From the NCBI GenBank assembly GCA_009692155.1, contig SHZW01000005.1, positions 1-64,000 on the forward strand: 64,000 bases of DNA, in the 5' to 3' direction. Every line of letters starts with the position of its first letter. The stretch's first letter is position 1. This document shows positions 24,364 through 33,460 of this stretch, one piece after another. Origin of the DNA: Nitrospiraceae bacterium (GTDB lineage Bacteria > Nitrospirota > Nitrospiria > Nitrospirales > Nitrospiraceae). The position numbers and the translations under genes are program-made. The notes beneath the pieces were generated by a model. The model made no database searches. It had not been told where the DNA came from and saw only the letters and a program-made list of their open reading frames with translations.

Positions 24364-25503
24364 TTAAGGAGTTTTATCCTGCTTGAGACACTTAAAAGGA
24401 CAATCCTGTTTGGGGACTTTGAGCTGGTGGGTGCCCTTCGGAAGGTATTCTTTTTTGATCTCAGGATTGAGGAGTTTTAACTCGAGGAAATAGGAACCGA
24501 GTTCCTTGGCGAGCGAGGCCAGATGTTTTTGCGGCTCCTTGATCGTCACGGTCACGGTTTCGGTGTCCAGCGGCGCATACATGTCCTGCTTGGTCAGCCC
24601 CAGATATTTTTCAGGCTGGGAATAAATTTCCTTCGCAGCGATGATGCGCGGCACATAGCGCATCGTTTCGCGGACGAGATGGAGCCTCCAATAGTCGTCC
24701 ACCTTCTGGGCTTTGAGCTGTTTCCTGATCCGCTCTTCTCCGGCATTGTAGGCCGCCATGGCCAGGAACCAGTCGCCGTCAAACAGGTCTTTGAGATACC
24801 GCAGATACTTGACCGCGGCCTCAGTCGACATTTCCAGATTACGCCGGTCGTCCTTCCATTGATCGCTCTTGAGCTTGTAGCGCTTGCCGGTCGCCCCGAT
24901 GAACTGCCAGGGCCCCGAGGCTTTGGCGCGCGAATAGGCCGCCGAGATGCATTTGCTTTCCACCACCAGCATGAACTTGAGATCGTCCGGGAGGCCCGCG
25001 TCCGCCAGCTGTTTTTCGGCGGGCGGAAAACAGCGTCCGGTCCGCTTCGCCAGGATGATGCTTTCGCCCTCGTCTTCGAGGAACTGATAGAACTCGTATT
25101 CGATTCGCTCGCGGACCTGCCACGAATCGACCGGAATGGATTGCCCGCTGAAGGTCAGCTTGTCGGGCAGCTTGAAGGAACTCAGGAAGTGGCGCGCGCC
25201 CTCGCGCTTGATTTCCGGCAGGATGATGAGTTGATCCTCCGGTTCCTGTGCATCAAGCGCCTCAGTCGCCTCGATCTTGTCCGGTTCGTCGGCGGGGTGC
25301 TGTCCATTGGTTGGAGGCGGCTCGATGACCGACGGTGGCGCCAGTGTCGCATCCGGAGCCGGCTTAGGTGCAGCCGGAACGTTGGACGCCTGAATCGTGG
25401 CCGCGGGCGGTTGCGGCGTGCTGTCCGGAGGAGGCTGTGCCGATGCGGAAGCTGCATCGAGAACGAGGGCGAGCAACAGAAACGTGAACGCGGCGTGAAT
25501 CAT
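24364..25503 (-). CDS. Membrane-bound lytic transglycosylase (SLT/MltD-like)
   Basis: A protein of 379 residues: signal peptide (FTFLLLALVLDAASASAQ), a Pro/Ala-rich spacer to about residue 110, then an SLT domain. The catalytic glutamate is in MLVVESKCISAAYSRAKASG, followed by GPWQFIGATGKRY and LAMAAYNAGEERI. The C-terminal part (KEYLPKGTHQLKVPK) resembles the start of a LysM-type region as in MltD. It cleaves peptidoglycan with formation of 1,6-anhydro ends. The stop directly abuts the glycerate kinase remnant in the same frame. Confidence 0.9.
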   Translation of the reverse strand: MIHAAFTFLLLALVLDAASASAQPPPDSTPQPPAATIQASNVPAAPKPAPDATLAPPSVIEPPPTNGQHPADEPDKIEATEALDAQEPEDQLIILPEIKREGARHFLSSFKLPDKLTFSGQSIPVDSWQVRERIEYEFYQFLEDEGESIILAKRTGRCFPPAEKQLADAGLPDDLKFMLVVESKCISAAYSRAKASGPWQFIGATGKRYKLKSDQWKDDRRNLEMSTEAAVKYLRYLKDLFDGDWFLAMAAYNAGEERIRKQLKAQKVDDYWRLHLVRETMRYVPRIIAAKEIYSQPEKYLGLTKQDMYAPLDTETVTVTIKEPQKHLASLAKELGSYFLELKLLNPEIKKEYLPKGTHQLKVPKQDCPFKCLKQDKTP

Positions 25504-25583
25504 TGCGGCCCATGCTATCAGGAAAGTGTCGGAGCGGCAAGGCGGACTGGCTTCACCGGATGAATACTGTGTAGACTCGCCCG

Positions 25584-26270
25584 ATGCAAAGTCTGATCAT
25601 GGTCCAGCAGCAAGTCGCCGTCTGCCGACTCTGCCCACGTCTGGTCACCTACCGAGAGCGGATCGCAAAAGAAAAACGCCGGCAATATCAGGACTGGACC
25701 TACTGGGGCCGCCCCGTGTCGGGGTTCGGCGATCCCAAAGCCCGCCTGTTCGTCGTGGGACTGGCGCCGGCCGCCCACGGAGGGAACCGGACCGGCCGTG
25801 TCTTCACCGGAGACCGGAGTGGCGACTGGCTGTACGAAGCCCTGCATGCCTTCGGGTTTGCCAACCAGCCAACCTCGACGCACAAGGAAGACGGACTGCG
25901 CGTCAAGGATTGCTACATTGCAGCGGTGGTGCGCTGCGCTCCGCCGGATAACAAGCCCCTGCCGAAGGAGTTCGATACCTGTCGGCCCTATTTAATGGAA
26001 GAGTTACGACTGCTGAAGCGCGTCACAGTCGTGGTGGCGCTGGGAAAGATCGCGTTCGATCACTATCTCAAGGCCTGCCGGTCGCTGGGGCAGTCAATCC
26101 CAACGCCGCTCCCTCGCTTCGGGCACGGGGTTGTCCATCGCCTGCCGTGGGGCGTGACCCTGATCGGGTCCTACCATCCGAGCCAGCAGAATACGTTCAC
26201 GGGCACACTGACCCGTCCGATGTTCCACTCGGTGTTCCGGAAAGCCAGAAAAATCATCGAGCATGCCTGA
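25584..26270 (+). CDS. Uracil-DNA glycosylase, family 5 (UdgB-like)
   Basis: A protein of 228 residues. Motif A is VGLAPAAHGGNRTGRVFTGD (family 5 has Ala where other families have Asp or Asn), and motif B is GSYHPSQQNTFTG. Cysteines in VCRLCPR, VVRCAPP and FDTCRPY fit the iron-sulphur cluster ligands. It removes uracil and other deaminated bases from DNA in base excision repair, typical of thermophiles and several high-GC lineages. Divergent from the transglycosylase, with about 80 bp between the genes. Confidence 0.92.
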   Translation: MQSLIMVQQQVAVCRLCPRLVTYRERIAKEKRRQYQDWTYWGRPVSGFGDPKARLFVVGLAPAAHGGNRTGRVFTGDRSGDWLYEALHAFGFANQPTSTHKEDGLRVKDCYIAAVVRCAPPDNKPLPKEFDTCRPYLMEELRLLKRVTVVVALGKIAFDHYLKACRSLGQSIPTPLPRFGHGVVHRLPWGVTLIGSYHPSQQNTFTGTLTRPMFHSVFRKARKIIEHA

Positions 26271-26535
26271 AACCCGAAGAGCAGAAAGGCGATCTGAGTA
26301 ATCCCCTGTGCTCGCAGGGGCCGCAATTGGGAATCAATCAGATCGTCGCGGCATGTCCGTTCGCTTCCGCACCTCTCGGAGCGACCCTTCTGGACTTTGC
26401 CAGGCGGAACCCTTCGGAAATTCCCTCGCAGACTCGGTCAGTTTCCGCTTTCCTCCCCGGCAAAGTCTCAGTGGGTCCCCGCTCCTCCGGTGAAGTCCGC
26501 TCACGGCCACGCCACCCGGACTGAGCCGTTGGCCC

Positions 26536-27183
26536 TTACTGCTGCCCTTTTGCCTTCCAGTCGTCGAGGAACTTCTTCAGCCCGCTATCGGTCAACGGGT
26601 GCTTGAAGAGCTGCTGGAAGATGGAGAACGGCATGGTCGCGATATGCCCGCCGGCCAGAGCCGCTTCCACGACGTGCTGCGGATGCCGCACGCTGGCGAC
26701 CAGCACGAAGGTCTTGTAGTCGTAATTCTTGTAGATGGTAAGGATCTGACGGATCAGCCCCATGCCGTCCATGCTGATGTCGTCCAGCCGGCCGATGAAC
26801 GGCGACACACACCAGGCGCCGGCCTTGGCGGCCAGGAGGGCCTGCGTGGGCGAGAAACAGAGGGTGACGTTGACGCGGATGCCCTCCGAGGAGAACTTCT
26901 TCGTGGCTTTGATGCCTTCCGGAATAAGCGGCACCTTCACCACGATGTTCTTGTGGATCTTGGCCAGCTCGCGTCCTTCCTTCACCATCGCGTCGGCTTC
27001 GACGCTGACCACTTCGGCGCTGATCGGACCGTCCACGATCTTGCAGATTTCCTGGAGCATTTCCTTGAAGCTGCGGCCTTCCTTGACCACCAGCGACGGG
27101 TTGGTTGTGACGCCGTCCAGGATGCCGAGGTTGGCGGCTTCGTAAATTTCCTTCACATTGGCGGTGTCGAGAAAGAGTTTCAT
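26536..27183 (-). CDS. tal: Transaldolase (TalC/fructose-6-phosphate aldolase family)
   Basis: A short-type transaldolase of 215 residues, a TIM barrel with [29 protein letters not shown] and the Schiff-base lysine in [15 protein letters not shown]. The C-terminal [23 protein letters not shown] is characteristic. It acts in the non-oxidative pentose phosphate pathway. AAAGGAGCCGGTC precedes the ATG. The 265 bp between it and the glycosylase gene hold no recognised gene, only GC-rich spacer with a GTGCTCGCAGGGG string. Confidence 0.93.
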   Translation of the reverse strand: MKLFLDTANVKEIYEAANLGILDGVTTNPSLVVKEGRSFKEMLQEICKIVDGPISAEVVSVEADAMVKEGRELAKIHKNIVVKVPLIPEGIKATKKFSSEGIRVNVTLCFSPTQALLAAKAGAWCVSPFIGRLDDISMDGMGLIRQILTIYKNYDYKTFVLVASVRHPQHVVEAALAGGHIATMPFSIFQQLFKHPLTDSGLKKFLDDWKAKGQQ

Positions 27184-27345
27184 GACCGGCTCCTTTCATG
27201 CCCGAGGGATGCTGTGACAGTATCGGCTTATCGGTGAGATTATTGTAGGGGCATCCGGCCCCGAACACAACTTTGACAGCCTTTCAGGCGGCGGTTAGAA
27301 TCCTGGTAAGGGTCATGTGCTTCCGGGACGGGTAAAGGAGATGAC

Positions 27346-27672
27346 ATGAAAGATCGAATACTTGCAGTGTTCCTGGCGGTTGGCCTAATAGCCGGATCGC
27401 TGGCTGGCTGCGGCGGCGGCAATCCCTATTTGGATGCGTCCTTGAATCCTGCCGAGTTGGAAGGCAAAGACAAGGCGTGGTTTGAGAAAAATTGGGGCGA
27501 GCCGACCGGCAAGGCGCCTCGATTTTTCGGCGGAGAAACCTGGACCTATTTCCGGATTTCAGGAGGCAAGACCAGCGCAATCCTAGGCAACTTTACCCCC
27601 ACCGAGTGCCAGATCACGCTGAAGTTCGACAAAGAGGGAAAACTCGGTTCGTCCAGCTATTCGGGCTGTTAA
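27346..27672 (+). CDS. Small lipoprotein, BamE/SmpA-like
   Basis: A protein of 108 residues with lipobox GLIAGSLAGC. The mature part (WFEKNWGEPTGKAPRFFGGETWTYF) has the turn-rich, GEP-containing pattern of the BamE/OmlA fold, which occurs in many small outer-membrane lipoproteins. A role in the envelope is inference. It is preceded by AAAGGAGATGAC and followed by a GACTTT palindromic repeat. Confidence 0.75.
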   Translation: MKDRILAVFLAVGLIAGSLAGCGGGNPYLDASLNPAELEGKDKAWFEKNWGEPTGKAPRFFGGETWTYFRISGGKTSAILGNFTPTECQITLKFDKEGKLGSSSYSGC

Positions 27673-27675
27673 CGG

Positions 27676-27752
27676 GACGTCCGAAAGTCATCAAGTCATA
27701 AAGTCTTCAAGTCAATGGGACTTTAAGACTTTGGACTTTACGACTTTCGACG
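27676..27752. repeat. GACTTT/AAGTC palindromic intergenic repeat, copy D
   Basis: GAAAGTCATCAAGTCATAAAG faces GACTTTAAGACTTTGGACTT around AATG. It lies between convergent genes immediately after the lipoprotein stop. Confidence 0.85.
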
Positions 27753-27775
27753 ATCTTTTGGTCTTTGACAGCCTG

Positions 27776-28033
27776 CTAGCGGGTGATCTGGCTCTGGAAG
27801 GTGTCCGCGCAGTCGCGGCTGCAGAAGAGATAGGTCTGGCCGCCGATGTCGGCCGATACGGCGGAGCCTCGCGGCACATAAGTCTTGCAGACCGGATCCT
27901 GCACCATTTCGTTTCTGGCCGCCGGTGGCTGTGCCGGCCTGGCGCCTTCACGAAACTGCTTGATTGCACTCCGCAACAGGAAGTAGCCGGCCACGAACAC
28001 TCCGGCAACTAGCATCAATCGAAGCACGCCCAT
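27776..28033 (-). CDS. YHS-like metal-binding membrane protein
   Basis: A protein of 85 residues: an N-terminal TM helix (LRLMLVAGVFVAGYFLL), a basic and Pro/Ala linker, then a YHS/TRASH-like domain (MVQDPVCKTYVPRG ... TYLFCSRDCADTF) with three cysteines spaced for a metal ion. Such domains bind heavy metals or heme-related ligands; the actual metal is unknown. The N-terminal start is supported by GAGAGG. Confidence 0.82.
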   Translation of the reverse strand: MGVLRLMLVAGVFVAGYFLLRSAIKQFREGARPAQPPAARNEMVQDPVCKTYVPRGSAVSADIGGQTYLFCSRDCADTFQSQITR

Positions 28034-28386
28034 TCGTAACCTCTCTCAACGGCCTCATCGTACGAGCCGCTCCCGAGGTCTGTCAAGAAACGCCTCTCTC
28101 GTGCCGGCAAGGAGCCTGTCTGGCATTGCTGTTCGTCACGAGGCCAAGGAGGGTGGCCAGATGCAAGGCTGCAGGCCTGAAAAAACCGGAGGTGTATTCG
28201 CTGGAATACATTAAGGATTTTTTCTGGCCGAGAACGACGCAGATGGCCGCAGATCGTTCGCCGCAGTAGAAAGGTCAATGTCGGGCAGGCTCCGAGGGGG
28301 ACCAAACGGCCCATAGGCCCTTTGCCCAGCAGAATAAGGACTTCTGCCCGATAGTCAGGCCAGCAGGCGCGTGTTAGAGTACGAGC
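28034..28386. other. Intergenic stretch, no gene seen
   Basis: About 350 bp between the YHS-like gene and a small zinc-ribbon gene. The antisense 99-aa ORF here is Arg/Cys-rich, overlaps the YHS gene start, and has no ribosome site. I see no RNA gene or clear promoter. Confidence 0.5.
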
Positions 28387-28551
28387 ATGAAAGCCTGTGA
28401 TAAATGCAATGGACTCCTGAGGCTAGAACGGGCTGTGGACTTGGATGCCGGCCTGGCCATCATCGTCTATGCGTGTCTGAACTGCGGACGGCGGAAGCCA
28501 GCGGAAGCTGAGCCGCGTCCGTTGACGGCCCGCGCCTACGCTCTCCGCTAA
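28387..28551 (+). CDS. Very small zinc-ribbon protein
   Basis: A 54-residue ORF, too short for the ORF track. ATG is followed by MKACDKCNGLLRLER and, 24 residues on, VYACLNCGRRK, a CxxC...CxxC zinc ribbon like the short one-domain proteins common in Nitrospira-type genomes. No strong ribosome site is seen. Function unknown. Confidence 0.55.
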   Translation: MKACDKCNGLLRLERAVDLDAGLAIIVYACLNCGRRKPAEAEPRPLTARAYALR

Positions 28552-28702
28552 GTACCGGTCGCCCGCACTGTTGAGCCGTGACGAGCGGAAGTCTGCGGGA
28601 GCCGGCTCTCACGCGAGTCCATTGCCATCCATTTGATCGGCTGACACGCGCGGTGCTCGACCGGGGACCCCGTGGTGTTTCATCGGCCGCCTGAATGATG
28701 TT

Positions 28703-28882
28703 ATGAAACCAACCGTGACAAAACTCTCGAGCGTACCACTGACAGCCCTGCTCTGCTGCCCCCGCTGCACCTGTCTCATCAGCGCTGAGCTGGGGAAGAA
28801 CGCGATCGTTTGCCATGCGTGCGGCGTCACTGTCACCGCGCCTACATTCGGGCCCACTGGGCCTGCCGCCCATCAGGAATAA
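28703..28882 (+). CDS. Very small zinc-ribbon protein
   Basis: A 59-residue ORF absent from the ORF track. It holds LLCCPRCTCLISAELG and VCHACGVTV, again a two-knuckle zinc ribbon. It lies 150 bp after a similar small ORF on the same strand, so the two may be a divergent pair. No family function can be given. Confidence 0.45.
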   Translation: MKPTVTKLSSVPLTALLCCPRCTCLISAELGKNAIVCHACGVTVTAPTFGPTGPAAHQE

Positions 28883-29192
28883 CACCCTCCCCGCTAACGG
28901 TGTTCTGCCACGGAAGGCCCGTGAAGGTCCACGCAGGTCCGTGCGAGCCCAAGCAGGCCCAAGTAGGATTGACAACGGAACCGAAGGAGCGCAGTCTACC
29001 TCATCCAGTAAAAACCTGAGAGGCTCGCCAATGGAACCGGGGTAGGCCACTCACCGACCGTCCGACAACCGCGTAATCCGATACAAGACGCTCTGGACCG
29101 CATCGATGCTGTCCAGGGCGTTTGTGTTTTTAAGCCAGCGTCTTTGCCACGGCACCGCACCCTACCCCACATCTCACAAGGAGGGATACGCC
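28883..29192. other. Intergenic stretch, no gene seen
   Basis: About 310 bp with short repeats of GTCCACGCAGGTCCGTGC and GCCCAAGCAGGCCCAAG style. No gene or RNA recognised. Confidence 0.4.
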
Positions 29193-29426
29193 ATGAGACG
29201 ATTCGTCGGGACCATGATAGGACTGGCACTCGCCCTTACGCCGGCTCGTGCCTGGGCGGAGGGCGCGGGAGGCGGCTACAAAGGGATCGCGCAGATTTAC
29301 TTTACGTTCATTTCCGCGATACTGATCTACGGAGTGCACGAGACGTTCCACAACAAAAACGTGACGATTGCGGGCGCCGTCGTCATCATCGGGGTCATGT
29401 TCGGAATCCTGCTGCCGAAGGGATAA
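29193..29426 (+). CDS. Small two-helix membrane protein
   Basis: A protein of 77 residues with a signal-like first segment (GLALALTPARAWAEG) and two hydrophobic helices (QIYFTFISAILIYGVHETF and AGAVVIIGVMFGILLP). The start at 29193 follows AAGGAGGGATACGCC; the longer track start lacks support. Family not recognised. Confidence 0.7.
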   Translation: MRRFVGTMIGLALALTPARAWAEGAGGGYKGIAQIYFTFISAILIYGVHETFHNKNVTIAGAVVIIGVMFGILLPKG

Positions 29427-29468
29427 GAGCGGAAGGACGGGGCGTGGCGGGCGAGCGCGACGACTCCC

Positions 29469-30272
29469 CTACCGAAGTCCTAATACATCCAGCATGTCGT
29501 AAAGGCCGGGTGGCTGCTTGACAACCCAGCGGGCGGCACGAAGCGCGCCTCGTACGAAGGTGTCGCGGCTCTGCGCACGGTGGGTCAACTCGAGCCGCTC
29601 CCCCATCCCGCCGAAGATGACCGTGTGATCGCCGACAATATCGCCGGCGCGGATCGACTGGATCCCGATCTCGCCCCGCTTGCGCTCGCCGATCATACCC
29701 TTGCGGGTATAGACCGCCGCCTGGGTCAGATCCTTTCCGATGGCTTTGGCCAGCACTTCCGCCATTTTCAAGGCCGTCCCGCTGGGGGCGTCCTTCTTCA
29801 TGCGGTGATGGGCTTCGATCACTTCGATGTCATAATCCTCGCTCAGCGTTTTCGCCATTTCGGCGATCACCTTGAACAAAAGATTGACGCCCACGCTCAT
29901 GTTGGGCGAAAAGACGCAGGGAAGCTGCTTGGCCAGCGACCGGAGTTCATCCAACTCGGAAGCGGAAAACCCCGTGGTGCCGATCACCATCGCCTTGTGG
30001 TGCGTCGCCGCGACGCGCATGTGCTCCAGCGTGGCCTGGGGGAATGAAAAATCGATGATGACGTCGCCCCGGTCGATGCACGCCGGGAGGTCGTCGCCGA
30101 TGATGACCAGGTTCGAACTGCAGCCGGCCAGTTCGCCTGCATCCTCTCCCACCGCGACATGCCCTTTTTTCTCGACGGCGGCCACGAGCGTCAGCGCCGC
30201 GGATTCTTCCATGAGCGCCACCAATCTGGCGCCCATGCGCCCGGCCGTGCCCGCGATAATCACTTTAATCAT
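29469..30272 (-). CDS. dapB: 4-hydroxy-tetrahydrodipicolinate reductase
   Basis: A reductase of 267 residues in lysine and meso-diaminopimelate synthesis. The Rossmann motif is VIIAGTAGRMGARLV; the catalytic His-Lys region is EAHHRMKKDAPSGTALKMAE; FSPNMSVGVNLLFK is the conserved active-site loop. The start at 30272 (MIKVIIAGTAG) is preferred to the ORF track start, which reads repeat sequence. Last gene of the long minus-strand amino acid run, about 50 bp after dapA with a CCTCGAGCC repeat in between. Confidence 0.95.
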   Translation of the reverse strand: MIKVIIAGTAGRMGARLVALMEESAALTLVAAVEKKGHVAVGEDAGELAGCSSNLVIIGDDLPACIDRGDVIIDFSFPQATLEHMRVAATHHKAMVIGTTGFSASELDELRSLAKQLPCVFSPNMSVGVNLLFKVIAEMAKTLSEDYDIEVIEAHHRMKKDAPSGTALKMAEVLAKAIGKDLTQAAVYTRKGMIGERKRGEIGIQSIRAGDIVGDHTVIFGGMGERLELTHRAQSRDTFVRGALRAARWVVKQPPGLYDMLDVLGLR

Positions 30273-30282
30273 GTGAACCTCT

Positions 30283-30316
30283 CTGCCTCGAGCCTCGAGC
30301 CTCGCGTCCCGAGGCT
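30283..30316. repeat. CTCGAGCC repeat between dapA and dapB
   Basis: CTGCCTCGAGCCTCGAGCCTCGCG occurs between dapA and dapB. The same wording is seen at about 5458-5486, at about 7680-7712 where it codes the end of the RND protein, and at about 6815-6842 where it codes the start of the DUF1302 protein. Confidence 0.6.
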
Positions 30317-30323
30317 GCCTCAT

Positions 30324-31196
30324 TCATATGAGGCCGTAATCCTTCAACGCGCGCGCCAGTTTTCCCCTGGTGTCGGCGGCCATGGGGCAGAGCGGCAGGC
30401 GCAACTCCGCGGTGCACTTGCCCATCATCCCCAGCGCTTCCTTGACCGGGATCGGATTCGTTTCGTAGAACAGGGCGGCAAACAGCGGAGACATTTTATA
30501 ATGCAGCTTCCGCGCCTCCGCCAGTTTGCCGGCCGCGAAGGCTTCCGTCATCTTCGCCATGTCTTTCGGCACGATGTTGGCGGTGACGGTAATGACGCCC
30601 TTGGCGCCGACCGCCATCATGGGCAGGGTGAGCGCATCGTCTCCGGAGAGCACCGTCAGTCGCTCGCCGCAGGCCTGAATGACGTCCGACACCTGTTGCA
30701 GCGATCCGCTGCCCTCCTTGATTGCCACGATGTTCTTGAAAGACGACAGCCGGGCCACGGTCGGCGGCAGCATGTTCACGCTGGTCCGGCCCGGGATGTT
30801 GTAGAGCACGATGGGAAGGTCCACCGCCTTGGCGATCGCCTTGTAGTGGCGATAGAGGCCTTCCTGCGTCGGCTTGTTGTAGTAGGGCGTGATCAGGAGC
30901 GCCCCGTCCGCGCCGGCTTTCTTCGCATGCTTCGTCAGCGTGATGGCTTCATCCGTGCTGTTGGAGCCGGTGCCCGCGATGACCGGCACCCGTCCCCTGG
31001 ACGCCTCGATGGTGAACGCGACGACCCGCTCGTGCTCTTCGTGCGTCAGCGTGGCGGACTCGCCGGTCGTCCCGCAGGGGACGATGCCGTGGGTGCCCTG
31101 CGCGATCTGCCAGTCGATCAGGTCGCCCAGCGCCTTCTCGTCGACTTTCCCTTTTTTAAACGGCGTGACGATCGCAACGAGTGAACCGTGAAACAT
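30324..31196 (-). CDS. dapA: 4-hydroxy-tetrahydrodipicolinate synthase
   Basis: A class I aldolase of 290 residues that condenses pyruvate with aspartate semialdehyde. Seen: GSLVAIVTPFKKGKVDEKAL, GTTGESATLTHEEH, the active-site tyrosine in LYNIPGRTSVNM, and the Schiff-base lysine in NIVAIKEGSGSLQQV. It feeds the dapB, dapL, dapF, lysA route; all of these are in the window. Normal length and clean start. Confidence 0.96.
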   Translation of the reverse strand: MFHGSLVAIVTPFKKGKVDEKALGDLIDWQIAQGTHGIVPCGTTGESATLTHEEHERVVAFTIEASRGRVPVIAGTGSNSTDEAITLTKHAKKAGADGALLITPYYNKPTQEGLYRHYKAIAKAVDLPIVLYNIPGRTSVNMLPPTVARLSSFKNIVAIKEGSGSLQQVSDVIQACGERLTVLSGDDALTLPMMAVGAKGVITVTANIVPKDMAKMTEAFAAGKLAEARKLHYKMSPLFAALFYETNPIPVKEALGMMGKCTAELRLPLCPMAADTRGKLARALKDYGLI

Positions 31197-31276
31197 GTTT
31201 CAACCTCCCGTAAGGCGTGAAAAGTGAGGCGTGAGGTGATCAGAAAAGAGTTTCAACCCCTCACCCCTTACGCTTG

Positions 31277-32143
31277 TTACTTCCACGCATCTGGAAGAAT
31301 GCGTCCTTCATACACGGCGCGGGCATCGCCCTGCAAGTAGACGTCCGTGAACGACTCGCCCTGCGCTTTGAAATACACCGTCAGCTCCAGGCCGCTTTGG
31401 GGCACCAGCGTCACCGGCGATTCGACCTTGGCGACGAGGCTGGCGAGCAGGGCCGACGCGATGGACCCGGTGCCGCAGGCCAGCGTTTCGTCCTCGACCC
31501 CCCGCTCGTAGGTCCTGATCCGGATCCGGTGCGGGTCGAGCACCTTGATGAAGTTCACGTTCGTGCCGGCCGGCTTGAACAAGTCGTGATAGCGCGTGGG
31601 CCGCCCGATGCCGACAATGTCCATCTTGTCCGGGTCGTCCTCCAGATAGACGCAGTGAGGCACGCCGGTATCGAGAAAATGCGCCTGCCGCGTTGCGCCG
31701 TTCACCGCCACATTCAGGTTCAACCGCAGCCCCTTCGGATCGGGGAAGCGCACCCTGACCGTTTCGGGCTTCCCGCCGGGCGCCGCAGCCACCATGTCCG
31801 CTTCGATCATCCCGGCAAGCGTTTCGAACTTCATGCGCCTGGGCGCGATTCTCTTGAGAAAGGCGAACCGGGCCGCGCAGCGCGCGCCGTTGCCGCTAAA
31901 CTCCGCCTCGCTGCCGTCCGCGTTGAACAGCCGCCAGCGGAAATCGGCCTTGCGCGACCGCTCGATCAGAATCAGGCCGTCGCCGCCGACGGACATCCGG
32001 TGCGCGCAGATCTTCGCCGCGAGCGCGCTCGCCCATTTCCCGTCCACGAGGCCCCGCCGGTTGTCCACCAGGATGAAATCGTTCCCGCTCCCCGACAGCT
32101 TCATGAAGGGGATTGGTTTGTGTTTCGCCGCGCGCCGCGCCAT
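31277..32143 (-). CDS. dapF: Diaminopimelate epimerase
   Basis: The epimerase of LL- to meso-diaminopimelate, 288 residues. The two catalytic cysteines are in FSGNGARCAARFA and ETLACGTGSIASALLA. The start at 32143 (MARRAAKHKPIPFMKLSG) overlaps the lysA stop by one base (TAATG); the longer ORF in the track is out-of-frame lysA sequence. A later start at MKLSGSGNDF would match the usual family N-terminus. Coupled to lysA, 80 bp upstream of dapA. Confidence 0.95.
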   Translation of the reverse strand: MARRAAKHKPIPFMKLSGSGNDFILVDNRRGLVDGKWASALAAKICAHRMSVGGDGLILIERSRKADFRWRLFNADGSEAEFSGNGARCAARFAFLKRIAPRRMKFETLAGMIEADMVAAAPGGKPETVRVRFPDPKGLRLNLNVAVNGATRQAHFLDTGVPHCVYLEDDPDKMDIVGIGRPTRYHDLFKPAGTNVNFIKVLDPHRIRIRTYERGVEDETLACGTGSIASALLASLVAKVESPVTLVPQSGLELTVYFKAQGESFTDVYLQGDARAVYEGRILPDAWK

Positions 32144-33450
32144 TACTTCTTCCTCTTCCTTGCCGTCTTTGTCGATGGGGCGCCCGCTTTTGCTTTCAGG
32201 AACGCGGGGATTGTCTCGCCTCTGACCAGATCGGCCAGGCTCTCGCGCTCGCGGATGACATGGATCTCCCTGCCCCTGACCAGCACCTCCGGCACGCGCG
32301 GCCGCGAGTTGTAATTGGAGGACATGACGAACCCGTAGGCGCCTGCGCTCATCACCGCCAGCAAATCTCCGGTTTTCACCTCCGGCATCGCCCGGTCCTT
32401 GGCCAGGAAATCGCCCGATTCGCACACGGGTCCGACGACGTCCACCGTGACGGATTTCGCCGCCGGCGTCTCCCGCACCGGTTTGATCTCGTGAAAGGCG
32501 CCGTAGAGGCTCGGCCGGAGCAGGTCGTTCATCGCCGCGTCCACGATGACGAACCGCTTCACGTCGCTGGCTTTCTGATAGAGCACCTTGGTCACAAGCG
32601 CCCCGGCGTTGCCGACGATGACGCGGCCCGGTTCCATGATCAGCGTGCACGTCATGTGGCGCAGCAAGGGCAAGAGCGCCGCCGCCAGATCTTTCGGCTC
32701 CGGCGGCGTTTCGTCCGAATAGGTGATGCCCAACCCGCCGCCGATGTTGATGTAACGGAGGTTGATGCCCTGGCCCTTTAACTGCTCGACCAGCTCCAGA
32801 ATCTTTTTCAGGGCGTCCACAAACGGCGTGATGTCGGTCAGCTGCGAGCCGATGTGCTTGTGCACGCCGACCACGTCGATGTGCTTGAGCGACGAGGCCA
32901 GCTTGAATTCCTCGAGCGCCCGGTCGGCGCTGATGCCGAACTTGCTCTTTTTCATCCCCGTGGAGATATAGGGGTGCGTCTTCGGGTCGACGTCCGGGTT
33001 CACGCGCAGGGCCACGCGGGCCCTGGTCCGCATCTCGGCCGCCACGTCGTCGATCGCGCGCAATTCGTCCGACGACTCGACGTTGAACATCAGAATCCCG
33101 GATTTCAGCGCGTAGCGTATCTCCTCGCGGTTCTTGCCCACGCCAGCGAAGACGATTTTGGACGGCGGCACACCGGACTTGAGCGCGCGGTAGAGTTCCC
33201 CGCCGGACACGATGTCGGCCCCGCTACCCTCGCGCGCCATGAGGCGCAGAATGGCCAGGTTCGAATTCGCCTTCATCGCGAAGGCGATGATGTGCGGCAC
33301 GTGCTGGAACGCGGTGTCGAGCGCGCGGAAGTGGCGGACCAGCGTGGCGTGACTGTAGACATAGAACGGCGTGCCGCATTCCTTGGCGATCCGGCTCAGC
33401 GGCACGTCTTCGCAGTGGAACTCTCCCTGGCGGTATGCAAAATCGTGCAC
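32143..33450 (-). CDS. lysA: Diaminopimelate decarboxylase
   Basis: A fold-type III PLP decarboxylase of 435 residues making L-lysine. The PLP lysine is in IIAFAMKANSNLAILRL; YINIGGGLGITY and MEPGRVIVGNAGALVTKV are conserved glycine-rich phosphate-binding parts; GPVCESGDFLAKDR carries the catalytic cysteine. A basic tail (KTARKRKK) extends the usual end. It lies 10 bp after the small lipoprotein gene and overlaps dapF. Confidence 0.96.
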   Translation of the reverse strand: MHDFAYRQGEFHCEDVPLSRIAKECGTPFYVYSHATLVRHFRALDTAFQHVPHIIAFAMKANSNLAILRLMAREGSGADIVSGGELYRALKSGVPPSKIVFAGVGKNREEIRYALKSGILMFNVESSDELRAIDDVAAEMRTRARVALRVNPDVDPKTHPYISTGMKKSKFGISADRALEEFKLASSLKHIDVVGVHKHIGSQLTDITPFVDALKKILELVEQLKGQGINLRYINIGGGLGITYSDETPPEPKDLAAALLPLLRHMTCTLIMEPGRVIVGNAGALVTKVLYQKASDVKRFVIVDAAMNDLLRPSLYGAFHEIKPVRETPAAKSVTVDVVGPVCESGDFLAKDRAMPEVKTGDLLAVMSAGAYGFVMSSNYNSRPRVPEVLVRGREIHVIRERESLADLVRGETIPAFLKAKAGAPSTKTARKRKK

Positions 33451-33460
33451 GGCTTCTTCC

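Noticed and set aside
31277-32650. 457-residue ORF read as a DapF fusion
   Set aside because: The N-terminal part is lysA out of frame; the proper dapF start overlaps the lysA stop.
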